From contig PBSR01000080.1 of NCBI GenBank assembly GCA_002726335.1, forward strand, positions 1 to 59,255: a DNA stretch of 59,255 nt, in the 5' to 3' direction. Position 1 is the first letter of the stretch; each line of letters begins with the position of its first letter. A model generated the notes under the pieces. It was not told the DNA's origin and searched no databases. It saw only the letters and a program-made list of their open reading frames with translations. A program made the translations under genes and the position numbers. Shown here one piece after another: positions 7,815-17,479 of the stretch. This DNA is from Gemmatimonadaceae bacterium. Lineage in GTDB: Bacteria; Latescibacterota; UBA2968; UBA8231.

Positions 7815-9698
7815 ATGCCGCGAGCCAACAAGACCGGCCGAAAGCCTGCCCGGGCAGGCGACGTTCCGCGCACCTTCAAGACGGCCACCCCCGAGTTCAA
7901 CCATACCCGCATGGAGTCCATGGTCCCCATGCGCGACGGGGTGAAGCTGTTCACCGTCATCATGATCCCCAACGAAGCGACGCGCAAGATGCCGATCGTG
8001 CTGACGCGTACGCCGTACAGCGCCGCGGCGCGTGCATCGCGCAAGAGCAGTCCCGACATCGCCATGGCGCTGCCCGCCGTCGACGAGGAGCTGGTGCGCA
8101 ACGGCTACATCCGTGTCTATCAGGATGTGCGGGGTCGCTACGGCTCGAAGGGCGAATACACGATGACGGTGCCCCCAATCGGTGATTTCAATCGGGGCAA
8201 GGTCGATCAGGTCAGCGACGCCTGGGACACCGTGGAGTGGCTCGTCGACAACGTGCCGGGCAATTCCGGCCGCGTCGGCATCACCGGCGTTTCGTATGAC
8301 GGCATGCTGACGTTGATGGCGCTCCTCGACCCGCACCCGGCTCTAAAGGCGGCGGTGCCGGTCAACTCCATGGTCGATTCCTGGCTGGGTGACGACTTCT
8401 ACCGTCACGGGGCGTTTCGCACGGTCATGCTGGAATATGTCTTCCGGCAGACTTCGAGTCGCAGCGGCACCCACGGAATCCCCTGGGGCTATCACGATTT
8501 CTACACCGCCGTGCTCGAGGCCGGCTCCATCGGCGAGTTGGGCAAGCGCTACGGGGCGGACCGCCTGCCAGCCTGGAACCGTCTGCTCGAACATCCCGCC
8601 TATGACGACTACTGGCAGGATCAGGCCCTGCACAGGCAGTTGGAGAAAGCTCCGCGCCGCGTTCCCGTGCTCACCGTGCACAGCCTGTTCGACCAGGAGG
8701 ATCTCTACGGTCCGGTCCTCAGCCACGAAGTGCTCGCCCGGCGGGACCGCAGTGGCAACAAGACGCATCTGGCCATCGGTCCCTGGTGTCATGGTCAGAT
8801 GACGGGGGATGGCTCGGAGCTGGGACAGCTGAAGTGGGGGGCCGACACGTCGCTGCAGTTCCGGCGTGACATGCTGATGCCGTTCTGGGAGCAGCATCTG
8901 CAACGGGTCAAACCGAAAGAGGCCCTGCCCCCCGTGCTGGCCTTCGAGACCGGCACCAACCTCTGGCGCCACTACGACGCCTGGCCCCCGGCGGATCAGT
9001 TGAAGACCGGGCGCCTCTATCTGCAACCCGAAGGCAGCCTCGACTTCAAGGCACCGTCTCGCAAGACCGACGTCGGCGCGGAGGCCACTGAGTTCGTCTC
9101 CGACCCGGCCAAACCCGTGCCTTATCGTGTGCGACCCATCCCACCCTCCTTTGGTGGCACCGGGTCGACCTGGCGGCGCTGGCTGGTGGACGACCAGCGC
9201 CCCTTCGCCGATCGCACGGACGTGCTCGTCTTCACCACTCAGACGCTGACCGAGCCCCTCACCATCAGCGGTGAGGTCACCGCCACGCTGTTCGCATCCA
9301 CCACAGGTACCGACGCCGACTGGGTGGTCAAGCTCATCGACCTGTATCCGAACGAAGTGCCGGCCCAGCCCGAGCTCGGAGGCTTCCAGTTCATGCTGTC
9401 AGGTGACATCCTGCGCGGCCGCTATCGTGAGAGCTATGAGACAGCCGCACCGATACCGCCGGGTGAGGTGCTCCCCTATCACATCGCCATGCCCCACGTG
9501 CACCACACGTTCCTGCCCGGTCATTGCGTCCTGGTACAGGTGCAGAGCTCGTGGTTCCCGGTCTGCGATCGCAACCCGCAGACCTTCGTCGAGGACATCG
9601 CCTGGGCCAGCCCGGAAGACTTCCAGAAGGCGACGCATCGCGTCCATCACGCGGGGGACGCTGCCAGCTATGTTGAGCTGCCCGTGCAGACGCAATGA
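7815..9698 (+). CDS. CocE/NonD-family alpha/beta-hydrolase (peptidase S15-like)
   Basis: About 627 residues. The N-terminal S15-type alpha/beta-hydrolase has MVPMRDGVKL, TRTPY, QDVRGRYGSKGEY and the nucleophile elbow GVSYDG, with a later DQEDLYG and a GPWCHGQ His region. The C-terminal ~220 residues are the jelly-roll typical of CocE esterases and X-Pro dipeptidyl peptidases (DVLVFTTQTLTEPLTISGEV, then HHTFLPGH). It probably hydrolyses acyl esters or amides; the substrate is unknown. The ATG at 7815 follows mtnP by 19 bases with GGAG upstream. An in-frame ATG at 7776 would overlap mtnP. No secretion signal is apparent with this start. Confidence 0.88.
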   Translation: MPRANKTGRKPARAGDVPRTFKTATPEFNHTRMESMVPMRDGVKLFTVIMIPNEATRKMPIVLTRTPYSAAARASRKSSPDIAMALPAVDEELVRNGYIRVYQDVRGRYGSKGEYTMTVPPIGDFNRGKVDQVSDAWDTVEWLVDNVPGNSGRVGITGVSYDGMLTLMALLDPHPALKAAVPVNSMVDSWLGDDFYRHGAFRTVMLEYVFRQTSSRSGTHGIPWGYHDFYTAVLEAGSIGELGKRYGADRLPAWNRLLEHPAYDDYWQDQALHRQLEKAPRRVPVLTVHSLFDQEDLYGPVLSHEVLARRDRSGNKTHLAIGPWCHGQMTGDGSELGQLKWGADTSLQFRRDMLMPFWEQHLQRVKPKEALPPVLAFETGTNLWRHYDAWPPADQLKTGRLYLQPEGSLDFKAPSRKTDVGAEATEFVSDPAKPVPYRVRPIPPSFGGTGSTWRRWLVDDQRPFADRTDVLVFTTQTLTEPLTISGEVTATLFASTTGTDADWVVKLIDLYPNEVPAQPELGGFQFMLSGDILRGRYRESYETAAPIPPGEVLPYHIAMPHVHHTFLPGHCVLVQVQSSWFPVCDRNPQTFVEDIAWASPEDFQKATHRVHHAGDAASYVELPVQTQ

Positions 9699-10669
9699 AC
9701 CCTGACACGGTGACCTATCTCAGTCGCAGAGATGTCGAGAGTGTCGGTCTGTCCATGGCCGACATCATCGCGGCGCTAAAGGACATGTTCAAGGAGAAGG
9801 GGGAAGGCCGAGTCGAGATGCCGCCCAAACCCGGCATCCACACGCGCAAGGACGCCTTCATCCACGCCATGCCGGCGTACATCCCCAGTCTGCGATCGGC
9901 GGGGGTGAAGTGGGTTTCCGGCTTTCCCGACAACCAGGCGCTGGGGCTGCCCTACGTCAACGGTCTTCTCATCCTTAATGACCCGGACACCGGTATCCCC
10001 CTGGCGGTGATGGATGCCACGTGGATCACGGCACAGCGGACGGGGGCCGCCACCGCTGTTGCCGCGCGATACCTGGCCCGCGGCGACAGCTCGAGCGTGG
10101 GTATCCTGGCCTGCGGTGTTCAGGGCCGCAGCAACCTGCAGGGGCTGGCCTGCCTCTTCGACATCCAGCGGGTGAAGGCGTACGACATCCACCGCGAGGC
10201 GGCCGAAGAATTCGCCCGGCAGATGGCCGACGATGTGCAGGTGGACATCGAGGTCGTCAACGATCCCAGAGAGGCAGTGGTGGACCTGGATCTGGTGGTG
10301 ACGAGTGGCCCCATTCTGCGGGATCCGTCCCCCGCTATCGAACGCGACTGGCTCGCCGAGGGTGCCTTCGCCTGTCTCGTGGACTTCGATTCCTACTGGC
10401 AGGGGGATGCCATGCGACAGGCCGACAAGCTGGCCACCGATGATGTCGGCCAGATGCGGTACTACCGCGAGGAAGGCTATTTCAGGGACACGCCGGAGCC
10501 CTATGCCGACCTGGGTGAGATCGTTGCCGGGAAAGCGCCCGGCAGAGAGGGGGATCGTGAGCGTACGATCTGCATCAATCTCGGTCTCGCCCTGGACGAT
10601 ATAGCGACGGCCACGCTGATCCATGAGAGGGCCAGGGAACGGGGTATAGGAACGCAACTGCCCTTGTGA
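9695..10669 (+). CDS. Ornithine cyclodeaminase / mu-crystallin family protein
   Basis: 324 residues, the standard length. The start overlaps the stop of the CocE gene (ATGA), which implies coupling. The family pattern is clear: MPPKPGIHTR near the N-terminus, a conserved HAMPAYI block, GVKWVSGFPDNQ, TAQRTGAATAVAARYLAR, then an NAD-binding Rossmann segment beginning GILACGVQGRSNLQGL. Members include ornithine cyclodeaminase, alanine dehydrogenase and ketimine reductase or delta-pyrroline-carboxylate reductase. The substrate cannot be read from the sequence. Association with a CocE amidase/esterase suggests catabolism of an amino-acid-derived compound, which is an inference. Confidence 0.9.
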   Translation: MNPDTVTYLSRRDVESVGLSMADIIAALKDMFKEKGEGRVEMPPKPGIHTRKDAFIHAMPAYIPSLRSAGVKWVSGFPDNQALGLPYVNGLLILNDPDTGIPLAVMDATWITAQRTGAATAVAARYLARGDSSSVGILACGVQGRSNLQGLACLFDIQRVKAYDIHREAAEEFARQMADDVQVDIEVVNDPREAVVDLDLVVTSGPILRDPSPAIERDWLAEGAFACLVDFDSYWQGDAMRQADKLATDDVGQMRYYREEGYFRDTPEPYADLGEIVAGKAPGREGDRERTICINLGLALDDIATATLIHERARERGIGTQLPL

Positions 10670-10678
10670 GACTGTCGT

Positions 10679-11917
10679 TCAGCCGGCAGCGTCCGCCCGT
10701 TGCCGCTGCCCCCGAAATACAAGCCCGAAGATGATGAGACCAACCCCGGTGACGGCTGCCGGCAGCGTGAAGAACGCGGTCCAGTCGTGGCCACCCCCTT
10801 CGAGAGCCAGCCGGTCATAGGTGGTGCCAGCCAGGTAGTTTCCCAGCAACGAGCCACCACCACCCCGTATCAGCGCCATCAACCCCTGGGCGCTGGCACG
10901 GTTGTCGACGCTGCTGAGCTCGTCCACGGCGATCGTCAGGCCGACGAAGAAAAAGGTGAAGACGAAGCCGTGCAGGCTCAGGGCCGCCGCCATGAGCCAC
11001 GTCGGTTCGCCCAGGGTGAACAGACCGAAGCGCAGAGACTGGGCGGCGATACCCACGAGCAGGATGCGTTTGATGCCGAAGCGACGCAGCGACGTTCCCA
11101 ACGCCAGCAGGACGCCTACCTCTGCCACCTGACCGAGGCTTTGCACCCAGTTGGCCACGCTGGGGGCCAGACCGACACCACCGGCCTCGGTGAGGAACAG
11201 GAAAGAGAAGTTGTAGAAGAAGGGGTTCATCGTCGACGACACGAAGCCGATGCCGAGGAGGATGACGAAGGCCGGGTCGCGCAGCAGCCGCAGGGAGGCG
11301 CCGAGACCGAGGCTGGTGGCATCCCGGTTTCCCGGGGGCGTGTGCGGCAGGCTGAGGCAGTACAACCCGGCGACGAGGGAGACGCCGGCTGACACCAGCA
11401 GGGCATCCCCCATGTGCGACACACCCGGGTCCCGACCCTCCCAGAGCCTCAGGTAACCGCTGAGGCACCAGCTGATGAAGATCCAGCCGATGGTGCCCCA
11501 GGCCCGCACCTGACCGAAGCGGGTCTTGTCGCCCAGGTGGTGGAAGGCGACGACAGTCGACAGGGTGCGTGCCGGCGTACGCAGCAGGGCGACGCCAGCC
11601 ATGGTGAACCAGAAGGGCGTGAAATCGGACTGCGTCCAGGCGAGAAAGAGCAGGGGGACGGCCATCAGGTAGCAGACACCGAGCATGGTCTGGCTGGGGA
11701 AGAAGCGGTCGGCCAGCCAGCCGGCGATGAAGGGCGAGACGACCGCCGCTATGGCCATGGTGGCGTAGACGGAGCTGATCTGTGCCCCGGAAAAGCCCAG
11801 GGAACTCATGTGTCCGCTGAGCAGAACGAGAGCGGCGGCATCGGCCATCTGCGCCAGCCAGAACATGGCGGACAGACGGACGACGATGGCTCGGGAGGGT
11901 GGTTCCATTTGCATCAA
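10679..11917 (-). CDS. MFS transporter, nucleoside/sugar symporter-like
   Basis: 412 residues with about twelve hydrophobic helices. GWLADRFFPSQ between helices 2 and 3 matches the MFS loop signature, and FGQVRAWGTIGWIFISW in helix 4-5 is typical of the NupG/LacY-like MFS_1_like group, suggesting uptake of a nucleoside, sugar or related polar solute. It is transcribed divergently from the PhyH gene with about 29 bases between the starts, so the promoters probably overlap. The ATG at 11917 is first; in-frame ATGs at 11914 and 11908 are nearly equivalent. Confidence 0.85.
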   Translation of the reverse strand: MMQMEPPSRAIVVRLSAMFWLAQMADAAALVLLSGHMSSLGFSGAQISSVYATMAIAAVVSPFIAGWLADRFFPSQTMLGVCYLMAVPLLFLAWTQSDFTPFWFTMAGVALLRTPARTLSTVVAFHHLGDKTRFGQVRAWGTIGWIFISWCLSGYLRLWEGRDPGVSHMGDALLVSAGVSLVAGLYCLSLPHTPPGNRDATSLGLGASLRLLRDPAFVILLGIGFVSSTMNPFFYNFSFLFLTEAGGVGLAPSVANWVQSLGQVAEVGVLLALGTSLRRFGIKRILLVGIAAQSLRFGLFTLGEPTWLMAAALSLHGFVFTFFFVGLTIAVDELSSVDNRASAQGLMALIRGGGGSLLGNYLAGTTYDRLALEGGGHDWTAFFTLPAAVTGVGLIIFGLVFRGQRQRADAAG

Positions 11918-11946
11918 TACAATGATCTCGACAGGTTGTCGGGCGA

Positions 11947-12681
11947 ATGACGGCCGGCCGACTGACAGCAGACCAGACTCTCGCCCTCCACGAAGACGGG
12001 TACATAGGACCGTTGACGCTGTGGGAGCCGCCGGAAACGCCGCGGATCGGCGACATGCTGGAAGGGCTCTACCTGCGTCATCCCGACGGCTCGACAGGGC
12101 AGAACATCCGCCACGTCAAACACCCGGAGATCGTCGAGCTGTTCCGTCGTTCGCAACTCACCGACGCCATGGCCAGCATCCTGGGGCAAGACCTGTTCCT
12201 GTGGCGCGTCGGCTTCTTCAACAAGGAGCCCCACGAGACGCGGGGCGAAATCCCCTGGCACCAGGACCGCAACTACTGGCCGCTGGAGCCACTGATCGTG
12301 TGCTCGGCGTGGGTTGCCGTCGACGATGTCGACGCCGAAAACAGCGCCATGCATGTGATCCCCGGCTCCCATCGACAGCTGGTGCCGCACATCCCGGCAA
12401 CGGAGGGGCAGGTGTTCCAGGAACAGGCCGATCCCGCCCACTTCGACCCGGACCAGGCGGTCCCCATCGAACTGCAGGCCGGGCAGTTCGTGCTGTTCAA
12501 TGAGAGACTGCTGCACTGGTCCCCACCGAACTCCTCGAATCGGCGTCGCTTCGGCCTGGCTGTGCGTGTGCTGCCGCCGCAAGTTCGCGTGCTGCGGTAC
12601 GACTCGGAGGCCCACGGCGTCGTGCAGCTGCGTGGAGGCGATCCCCTGGGGTTCAACCGCATCGTCGAGCCCACCGGCTGA
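11947..12681 (+). CDS. Phytanoyl-CoA dioxygenase (PhyH) family Fe(II)/2-oxoglutarate oxygenase
   Basis: 244 residues, compact for the family. The double-stranded beta-helix iron ligands are evident: WHQD (His105, Asp107) and the distal His190 in NERLLHWSPPN, with the 2-oxoglutarate-binding arginine in the following RRRFGLAVR block. The enzyme should hydroxylate an organic substrate using O2 and 2-oxoglutarate; the substrate is not predictable. It has its own promoter region shared with the divergent MFS gene, which may import its substrate. It converges with the SF1 helicase gene, with only nine bases between the stops. Confidence 0.9.
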   Translation: MTAGRLTADQTLALHEDGYIGPLTLWEPPETPRIGDMLEGLYLRHPDGSTGQNIRHVKHPEIVELFRRSQLTDAMASILGQDLFLWRVGFFNKEPHETRGEIPWHQDRNYWPLEPLIVCSAWVAVDDVDAENSAMHVIPGSHRQLVPHIPATEGQVFQEQADPAHFDPDQAVPIELQAGQFVLFNERLLHWSPPNSSNRRRFGLAVRVLPPQVRVLRYDSEAHGVVQLRGGDPLGFNRIVEPTG

Positions 12682-12690
12682 GCGGGCAGA

Positions 12691-14709
12691 TCAGGGGCAG
12701 ACGACGGTGCCTGTCTTCTGCGCCGCCGCCAGCACCTGGCTGATGATGCCCGCTGGATCGTGTCGGCGAAAGTACCCGATGTCGGCAAGGATGATGAGCT
12801 TTCCCCGGGCGCGGGACAGACTCACGTTGATCAGGTTCGAAGCCGACGAGGACGGCGTCTTGCCCGACAGCAGTCGTCCCGGCGGCAGAGGCTCGGCGTC
12901 GACGGTGTCGAAAATGACGACGTCGCGCTCCCCGCCCTGGAAACGGTGCACGGTGCGGCACTCCACTCGATCCGACAGCGCCGGGTTGGCCTTGAGACGT
13001 CGACCGATGTGACGCACCTGCTCGACGTAGGGAGCGATGATGGCGACAGAGCCGGCGCTCCCATTCACCGCCTGACGCGCCATGTCCACGGCGATCTCCG
13101 CATGCTCTTCGTTGTACCGGGAGTAGCTGCCCTGAGGCGTGCCGCAGGTGGACCTTCCGTCCGTGTCGACGACGACGATGGCCGATCCCGGGCAGGGCTC
13201 ACTGGCAGCGATGCTCTCCGTCTGGCCGGTGATCTCGCCATGCAACAGACGGCCGTCGTAGAACAACCCGCCCACCAGGTCGCCGATCTGCGGATGCATG
13301 CGGTACTGCGTGTCGAGCATGATGACCAGATCGCTGACGTGGGGTTCGGGGACGGTGATCTGGAAGATGCTGCGACCCATGGCGCGCTGCACGAAGGGTT
13401 CAGATGACTGTACGATGGGCGGCAGTTGCTGCGGATCGCCCACCATGATGGCCCGCTGCTCCCCGAGGCAGGAGCAGTAGAACAGCGTCGGCAGGATGGC
13501 CATGCCCGCTTCCTCGACGATGACCGCGTCGAAGCGCTGTCCGGCCATCAGCGAACTCATGTAGACATTCGTCATCGTCGCCAGCACGAGGCGTGCCTCG
13601 GCGGCTACCACACTTTCCCGGTGGCGCAAGCCACTGCGGAGACGCTGCGTCTTCTCGACGCAGAGCCGGGTTGCCTTGTCGAGGCGGGCGAGGCGCCGCT
13701 CGACGCAGGCTCGCTGTTGCCCCAGCGGGGTCTCTGCGAGGCGCCTGGCGTTGGCCTCCGAAAACAGATCGACGAGACGGCCCCGATCGACCTCGGCTAC
13801 GGTGCTCAACTCGAATAGCCCCAACTGGGCAGCAGGGGCACTCGCCTCCATCTCGACCAGCAGGACCTTTCCCGCGGCCAGCTGGTTCAACATCGAGCTA
13901 CGGCGGCGCTCCAAGCGGTCGATGTGATCGCGGGTCTCGACGTACAGCCGATCGACCACCTGGCGCAGTCCGGCGCCGTGCGTGTCGGCCCGGGTCTGTC
14001 CAAGGCGCACGACGTGGCCGCGATCAATGGCGGCACGGCCGTCGTCGAGTGCGGTCAGGCTGCCCAGGGCCTGATCGACCGCGGCATTGGTGGTGGAGGT
14101 GACGAGGACCCGCTGCCCGCGGCGCAGCAGGGACAGGATGATGTAGCCGAGGGTGGTGGTTTTGCCCGTTCCCGGGGGGCCCCAGACAAAGGCAGGGGTG
14201 GTTCGACCACAGAGAGCCACGGCACGCCGTTGACTCTCGTTGAGAGAGTCGGGCAGGAAGGCCAGGTCATCGCCACGCAACTGGCGCGCCGGCGCTTTGC
14301 CGAACAGGGCCAAGGCCGTGTCGGTGTGAAAGCCCTCTTTCTCGTCCAGGTCGCGCAACGCCTGCTGCAGCCGTTCGTAAAGAAACCAGGGGTAGATCAC
14401 CAGCGTCGCCCGGCCAGCGGTCAGTTCGATGGGGCGGCTGCCGGTCAGCACGACCTGGTCGCCATCGATGGAGATCACCGAGACCAGGTCATCACTGCGC
14501 TCCGTGATCAGGTTGCACTCGCCGCCCTGCACCAGCTTGTCGTTGGCCTGCTGCAGACGGAAGCGGAAGACGAAGCGGCCCTCGTCCTCATCACTGTCCA
14601 GCTGCTCGCCTTCGGCCACGGGGATCTCGTATGGCCCCAACCGCTGACGCATGGACTCCATCTCGCCGGCCACGGCACGGGAGAAGCTGTCGATGAAGCG
14701 CTGCAGCAT
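12691..14709 (-). CDS. Superfamily 1B helicase, Upf1/Dna2/IGHMBP2-like
   Basis: 672 residues with a full set of SF1 motifs in order: the Q-motif region LNESQRRAV, Walker A GPPGTGKTTT at 177-184, a long central insertion (about 230-350), motif II EEAG in VIVEEAGMAI, motif III GDPQQLPP, motif IV LDTQYRMHP, motif V VHRFQGGERDVVIF and motif VI VSLSRARGKLI. The N-terminal ~150 residues are a beta-rich domain as in Upf1-type helicases that move 5'-3' on DNA or RNA. It lies 63 bases downstream of a Bax1 nuclease gene and an XPB helicase gene on the same strand. A shared repair role is inferred. Confidence 0.9.
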   Translation of the reverse strand: MLQRFIDSFSRAVAGEMESMRQRLGPYEIPVAEGEQLDSDEDEGRFVFRFRLQQANDKLVQGGECNLITERSDDLVSVISIDGDQVVLTGSRPIELTAGRATLVIYPWFLYERLQQALRDLDEKEGFHTDTALALFGKAPARQLRGDDLAFLPDSLNESQRRAVALCGRTTPAFVWGPPGTGKTTTLGYIILSLLRRGQRVLVTSTTNAAVDQALGSLTALDDGRAAIDRGHVVRLGQTRADTHGAGLRQVVDRLYVETRDHIDRLERRRSSMLNQLAAGKVLLVEMEASAPAAQLGLFELSTVAEVDRGRLVDLFSEANARRLAETPLGQQRACVERRLARLDKATRLCVEKTQRLRSGLRHRESVVAAEARLVLATMTNVYMSSLMAGQRFDAVIVEEAGMAILPTLFYCSCLGEQRAIMVGDPQQLPPIVQSSEPFVQRAMGRSIFQITVPEPHVSDLVIMLDTQYRMHPQIGDLVGGLFYDGRLLHGEITGQTESIAASEPCPGSAIVVVDTDGRSTCGTPQGSYSRYNEEHAEIAVDMARQAVNGSAGSVAIIAPYVEQVRHIGRRLKANPALSDRVECRTVHRFQGGERDVVIFDTVDAEPLPPGRLLSGKTPSSSASNLINVSLSRARGKLIILADIGYFRRHDPAGIISQVLAAAQKTGTVVCP

Positions 14710-14772
14710 GGGTGGCTCAGGTGTGAGGAGGACGGGAAAGCGGGGGAAATGTAGACCTTCCTGCTCCCCGCG

Positions 14773-15975
14773 CTAGTCCAGCCGCACCAGCACTTCCTTC
14801 GGGTCCAGACGGCCCTTGAACCAGATCACCTCACCCGGCAGACCACTGATCTCCTCACGGCTGACATTCAGCCGTTCCGATACGGCGACCATCAGGTCGA
14901 CACGGCCGGCCCGCTGCAGCTTGTCGAGTTTGCGCGCCAGGTACTCCGGACGCCAGTAGCCGATGATTTCCAGCATTCGTGTGCGACCGTCCTCGTGGCG
15001 GAAGGAGAAATCGGGAATCAGGACCGACTCCTTCAGATCGACGAAGTCGGTTTCACGCGTCAGGGTCCAGGCCGAGGACAGCTTCTCGAAACGACGCGCG
15101 AAAGTGGCCTCCACCTGCGAGTCGTAAGCCGTCCACGCCTTGTGATGCGAGACGAGACCCACCGACTCGTCGAGACTGAAGCGACGCGATCCCCGGCTCT
15201 CGTCGTCGGGTACGTCGGCCTGCAGGCGCCAGCCGCGACACTGCAGCAGCGATGGCAGGAAAGCCGCCATACGCACGCCGTAGCGCAGGGAGTGGCGAAA
15301 CAGGCTCATGGGGCCGTCCAGCACGATGCGGAAGCCCTGGTCGGTACGCGTCACCGTATGGATGAGCCGGTTCAGCTTGATGGCGGCAAACAGCTGCCGG
15401 AAGCGCACCGGTTCGGTGGCGCTCACATCGACCAACAGACGGCGGCAGCGGTACAGCATGGCCTGGGCCAGAGCTTCATTGTAACGCTCCAACAGCGCCG
15501 CGGGTGGGGGGGGATCGAATTTGACAAGACGGTGGTTGTCGGACAGGTCGGCGTACAGGCCGTCGTCCACCTCGCCCACGGTCAGCCCCAGTTCGGCCGC
15601 TGCCTCGGCCAGCACCTGGGCCCGGTCGGCGCCGTGGAACAGGTCCGGGTCGCCAACCACCGGATGGTGCCGCCGTGCGGCGGCGAACACGGATCGCCGC
15701 AAGTCCTGGGGAGCCAGCACGGCGGCGACATCGAAGGTGCAGCTGTCGTCGAGCAGCAGCTTGGTCAGGCCCCGCTGAATGCGGTAGTTGACGCGATCGC
15801 CGGCGTATTCCTCGAGGGCGGTCTGCAGGCACCCGCGAGTGTCACCTGAATGCCCGGCGAGGATGTCGATCAGAGCCCGGGCCAGACGGAGGTGGCCGGT
15901 ATGGCCGACATCGACGTAGCGTGGCGCGATGGAGCCGCCCTCCACGCGTGTCCGCAGCAGGTCCAGAGTCAGCAC
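14773..15975 (-). CDS. Bax1-like nuclease (DUF790), partner of XPB helicase
   Basis: 400 residues matching the DUF790/Bax1 layout: an N-terminal LLRTR..G.I.PRYV block, NYRIQRGLTKLLLDD, LYADLSD, ERYNEALAQAML, LDGPMSLF, YGVRMAAFLPSLL, and a C-terminal PD-(D/E)XK-like core with IPDFSF (Asp322), LEIIGYW (Glu336) and ARKLDKL (Lys349/352). In archaea Bax1 is a structure-specific nuclease that binds XPB and cuts DNA bubbles in excision repair. The adjacent upstream gene, six bases away, is an XPB-type helicase. That is the conserved archaeal gene order and strongly supports the assignment. Presence in a bacterium is uncommon. Confidence 0.85.
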   Translation of the reverse strand: MLTLDLLRTRVEGGSIAPRYVDVGHTGHLRLARALIDILAGHSGDTRGCLQTALEEYAGDRVNYRIQRGLTKLLLDDSCTFDVAAVLAPQDLRRSVFAAARRHHPVVGDPDLFHGADRAQVLAEAAAELGLTVGEVDDGLYADLSDNHRLVKFDPPPPAALLERYNEALAQAMLYRCRRLLVDVSATEPVRFRQLFAAIKLNRLIHTVTRTDQGFRIVLDGPMSLFRHSLRYGVRMAAFLPSLLQCRGWRLQADVPDDESRGSRRFSLDESVGLVSHHKAWTAYDSQVEATFARRFEKLSSAWTLTRETDFVDLKESVLIPDFSFRHEDGRTRMLEIIGYWRPEYLARKLDKLQRAGRVDLMVAVSERLNVSREEISGLPGEVIWFKGRLDPKEVLVRLD

Positions 15976-15981
15976 GGAAGA

Positions 15982-17364
15982 TCACTCACCATCTTCTGGA
16001 CCGTCGTCGTAGGCGGAATGCTGGCGTCGGCGCCGGCTGATCTCGCGCTCCACGGTGCCTTTTGTGACGACTTCGTAGAGCACTGCCTGCTTGCCGTTCA
16101 CAGGCCGCAGGATCCGCCCCAGGCGCTGTACGTGTTCGCGGGTCGTGCTGGAGCCCGACAGTACGACGGCGACACTGGCAGCCGGTATGTTCACCCCTTC
16201 GTTGAGGACCTTGGAGGTGATGAGCGCCAGGTGCTCCCCGGCGTTGAAGCCCAGCAGGAGCTGCCGGCGTTCACGCGTCGGCGTCTGGTGCGTGATAGCC
16301 GGGATCAACAGGTCGCGGGAGATGTCGTACACCGTGTCATTGTCCTGCGTGAAGATGAGGACCCGATCGCTGTCGTGATCCTTCAGGATCCGCTCGAGGA
16401 CCTGGCGCTTCCCGGAGGCGCCGAGGGCGATCCGCCGATGCTCACGATAGGCGCGCATGGCCCGCCGCCCCTGCCCCGACGCGCCCGACAGCCGCACGAA
16501 GGTGTTCCAGCCACCGGGGGAGGCAAGGCTCACGCCCTTGTCACGCAGAAACGAGCGGTACTCTCCCTCGGCGACACGATAGGCGGAACGTTCTTCGGCC
16601 ACCATGGCGACCTCGCGCCGTTCCAGTCGATAGGGGGCCAGCCAGGTACCGGCCAGGTTGCCGATCTCCTGGCGAAAGACGACGGGACCGACGAGGCCGT
16701 CGAGCAGGTCGTGTCCCCCGTCCGGTCGTTCCAGGGTGGCGGTGAGCCCGAGACGGAAGGGGGCCAGGCACATCTCCGCGGCGTGACGGAAGCGGGGTCC
16801 AGGCAGATGATGGACCTCATCGAAGAGAACGAAGCCATATCGATGACCCCAGTGCTCGACATGGAGGTAGGCGCTGTGATAGGTGGCGGCTGTCACCTGC
16901 CGCAAATCGTGGGTACCGCCGCCCATGAGGCCGACACGGGCTTCGCCGAAATGCTCGCAGAGCAACTCGTACCACTGGTTCATCAGGTCGATGGTGGGGG
17001 CGATCACGAGACTGGAGCGGCCGGATCGACAGATAGCCATGATGCCCACCTGGGACTTGCCCGAACCGGTGGGCAGAACGACGACGCCCCGCTGGCCGGC
17101 GGCGTCCCAGGCATCGATGGCAGCGGACTGGTAGGAACGCGGCTCGATGGTCCCCGTCGGTGACCAGGTGATCCGCTCGTAGCCCTGGGCCTGGTCGCGC
17201 CACTGCGACCCGTCCGCACCCAGCAAGGTGACGACCTCACGGTAGCGGCAGGCCGGCGTCCGGTACACGTCGCGACGCTCGTCCCAGGAAAACCCGTGGG
17301 GCGACACGACACGCCGAGGGCAGCCGCGCAGAACCAGCGTACCCTCCTCGAAGCACAGGTCCAT
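15982..17364 (-). CDS. XPB/Rad25-type DEXH helicase
   Basis: 460 residues from the ATG at 17364 (MDLCFEEGTLVL). Upstream in-frame starts reach 17580, but that stretch reads into the sulfatase promoter and gene. An N-terminal damage-recognition-like domain (1-70) is followed by RSYQSAAIDAW, Walker A PTGSGKS (98-104), the DEVHH box (182-186), LGLTAT, and a C-terminal helicase domain with LITSKVLNEGVNIPAA and HVQRLGRILRP. These are hallmarks of XPB/SSL2 3'-5' helicases and translocases. The Bax1-like gene follows after six bases and an SF1 helicase comes next, suggesting an excision-repair module for opening and incising damaged DNA. Confidence 0.88.
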   Translation of the reverse strand: MDLCFEEGTLVLRGCPRRVVSPHGFSWDERRDVYRTPACRYREVVTLLGADGSQWRDQAQGYERITWSPTGTIEPRSYQSAAIDAWDAAGQRGVVVLPTGSGKSQVGIMAICRSGRSSLVIAPTIDLMNQWYELLCEHFGEARVGLMGGGTHDLRQVTAATYHSAYLHVEHWGHRYGFVLFDEVHHLPGPRFRHAAEMCLAPFRLGLTATLERPDGGHDLLDGLVGPVVFRQEIGNLAGTWLAPYRLERREVAMVAEERSAYRVAEGEYRSFLRDKGVSLASPGGWNTFVRLSGASGQGRRAMRAYREHRRIALGASGKRQVLERILKDHDSDRVLIFTQDNDTVYDISRDLLIPAITHQTPTRERRQLLLGFNAGEHLALITSKVLNEGVNIPAASVAVVLSGSSTTREHVQRLGRILRPVNGKQAVLYEVVTKGTVEREISRRRRQHSAYDDGPEDGE

Positions 17365-17479
17365 CAACAGCGTTTGACTCCAACCCGCAGGGTGGGTGAA
17401 TATCTGACGGACTGGAACATACGACGGAGCTCTGGCGCACGCCTGCGGCTCCGCCCCCTTGCCTCCTCTCGAGACGCCG

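Noticed and set aside
17365..17479. TTGACT followed by a weak GAATAT between the XPB and sulfatase genes
   Set aside because: The -10 match is too poor to call a promoter, although some promoter must lie in this divergent gap.
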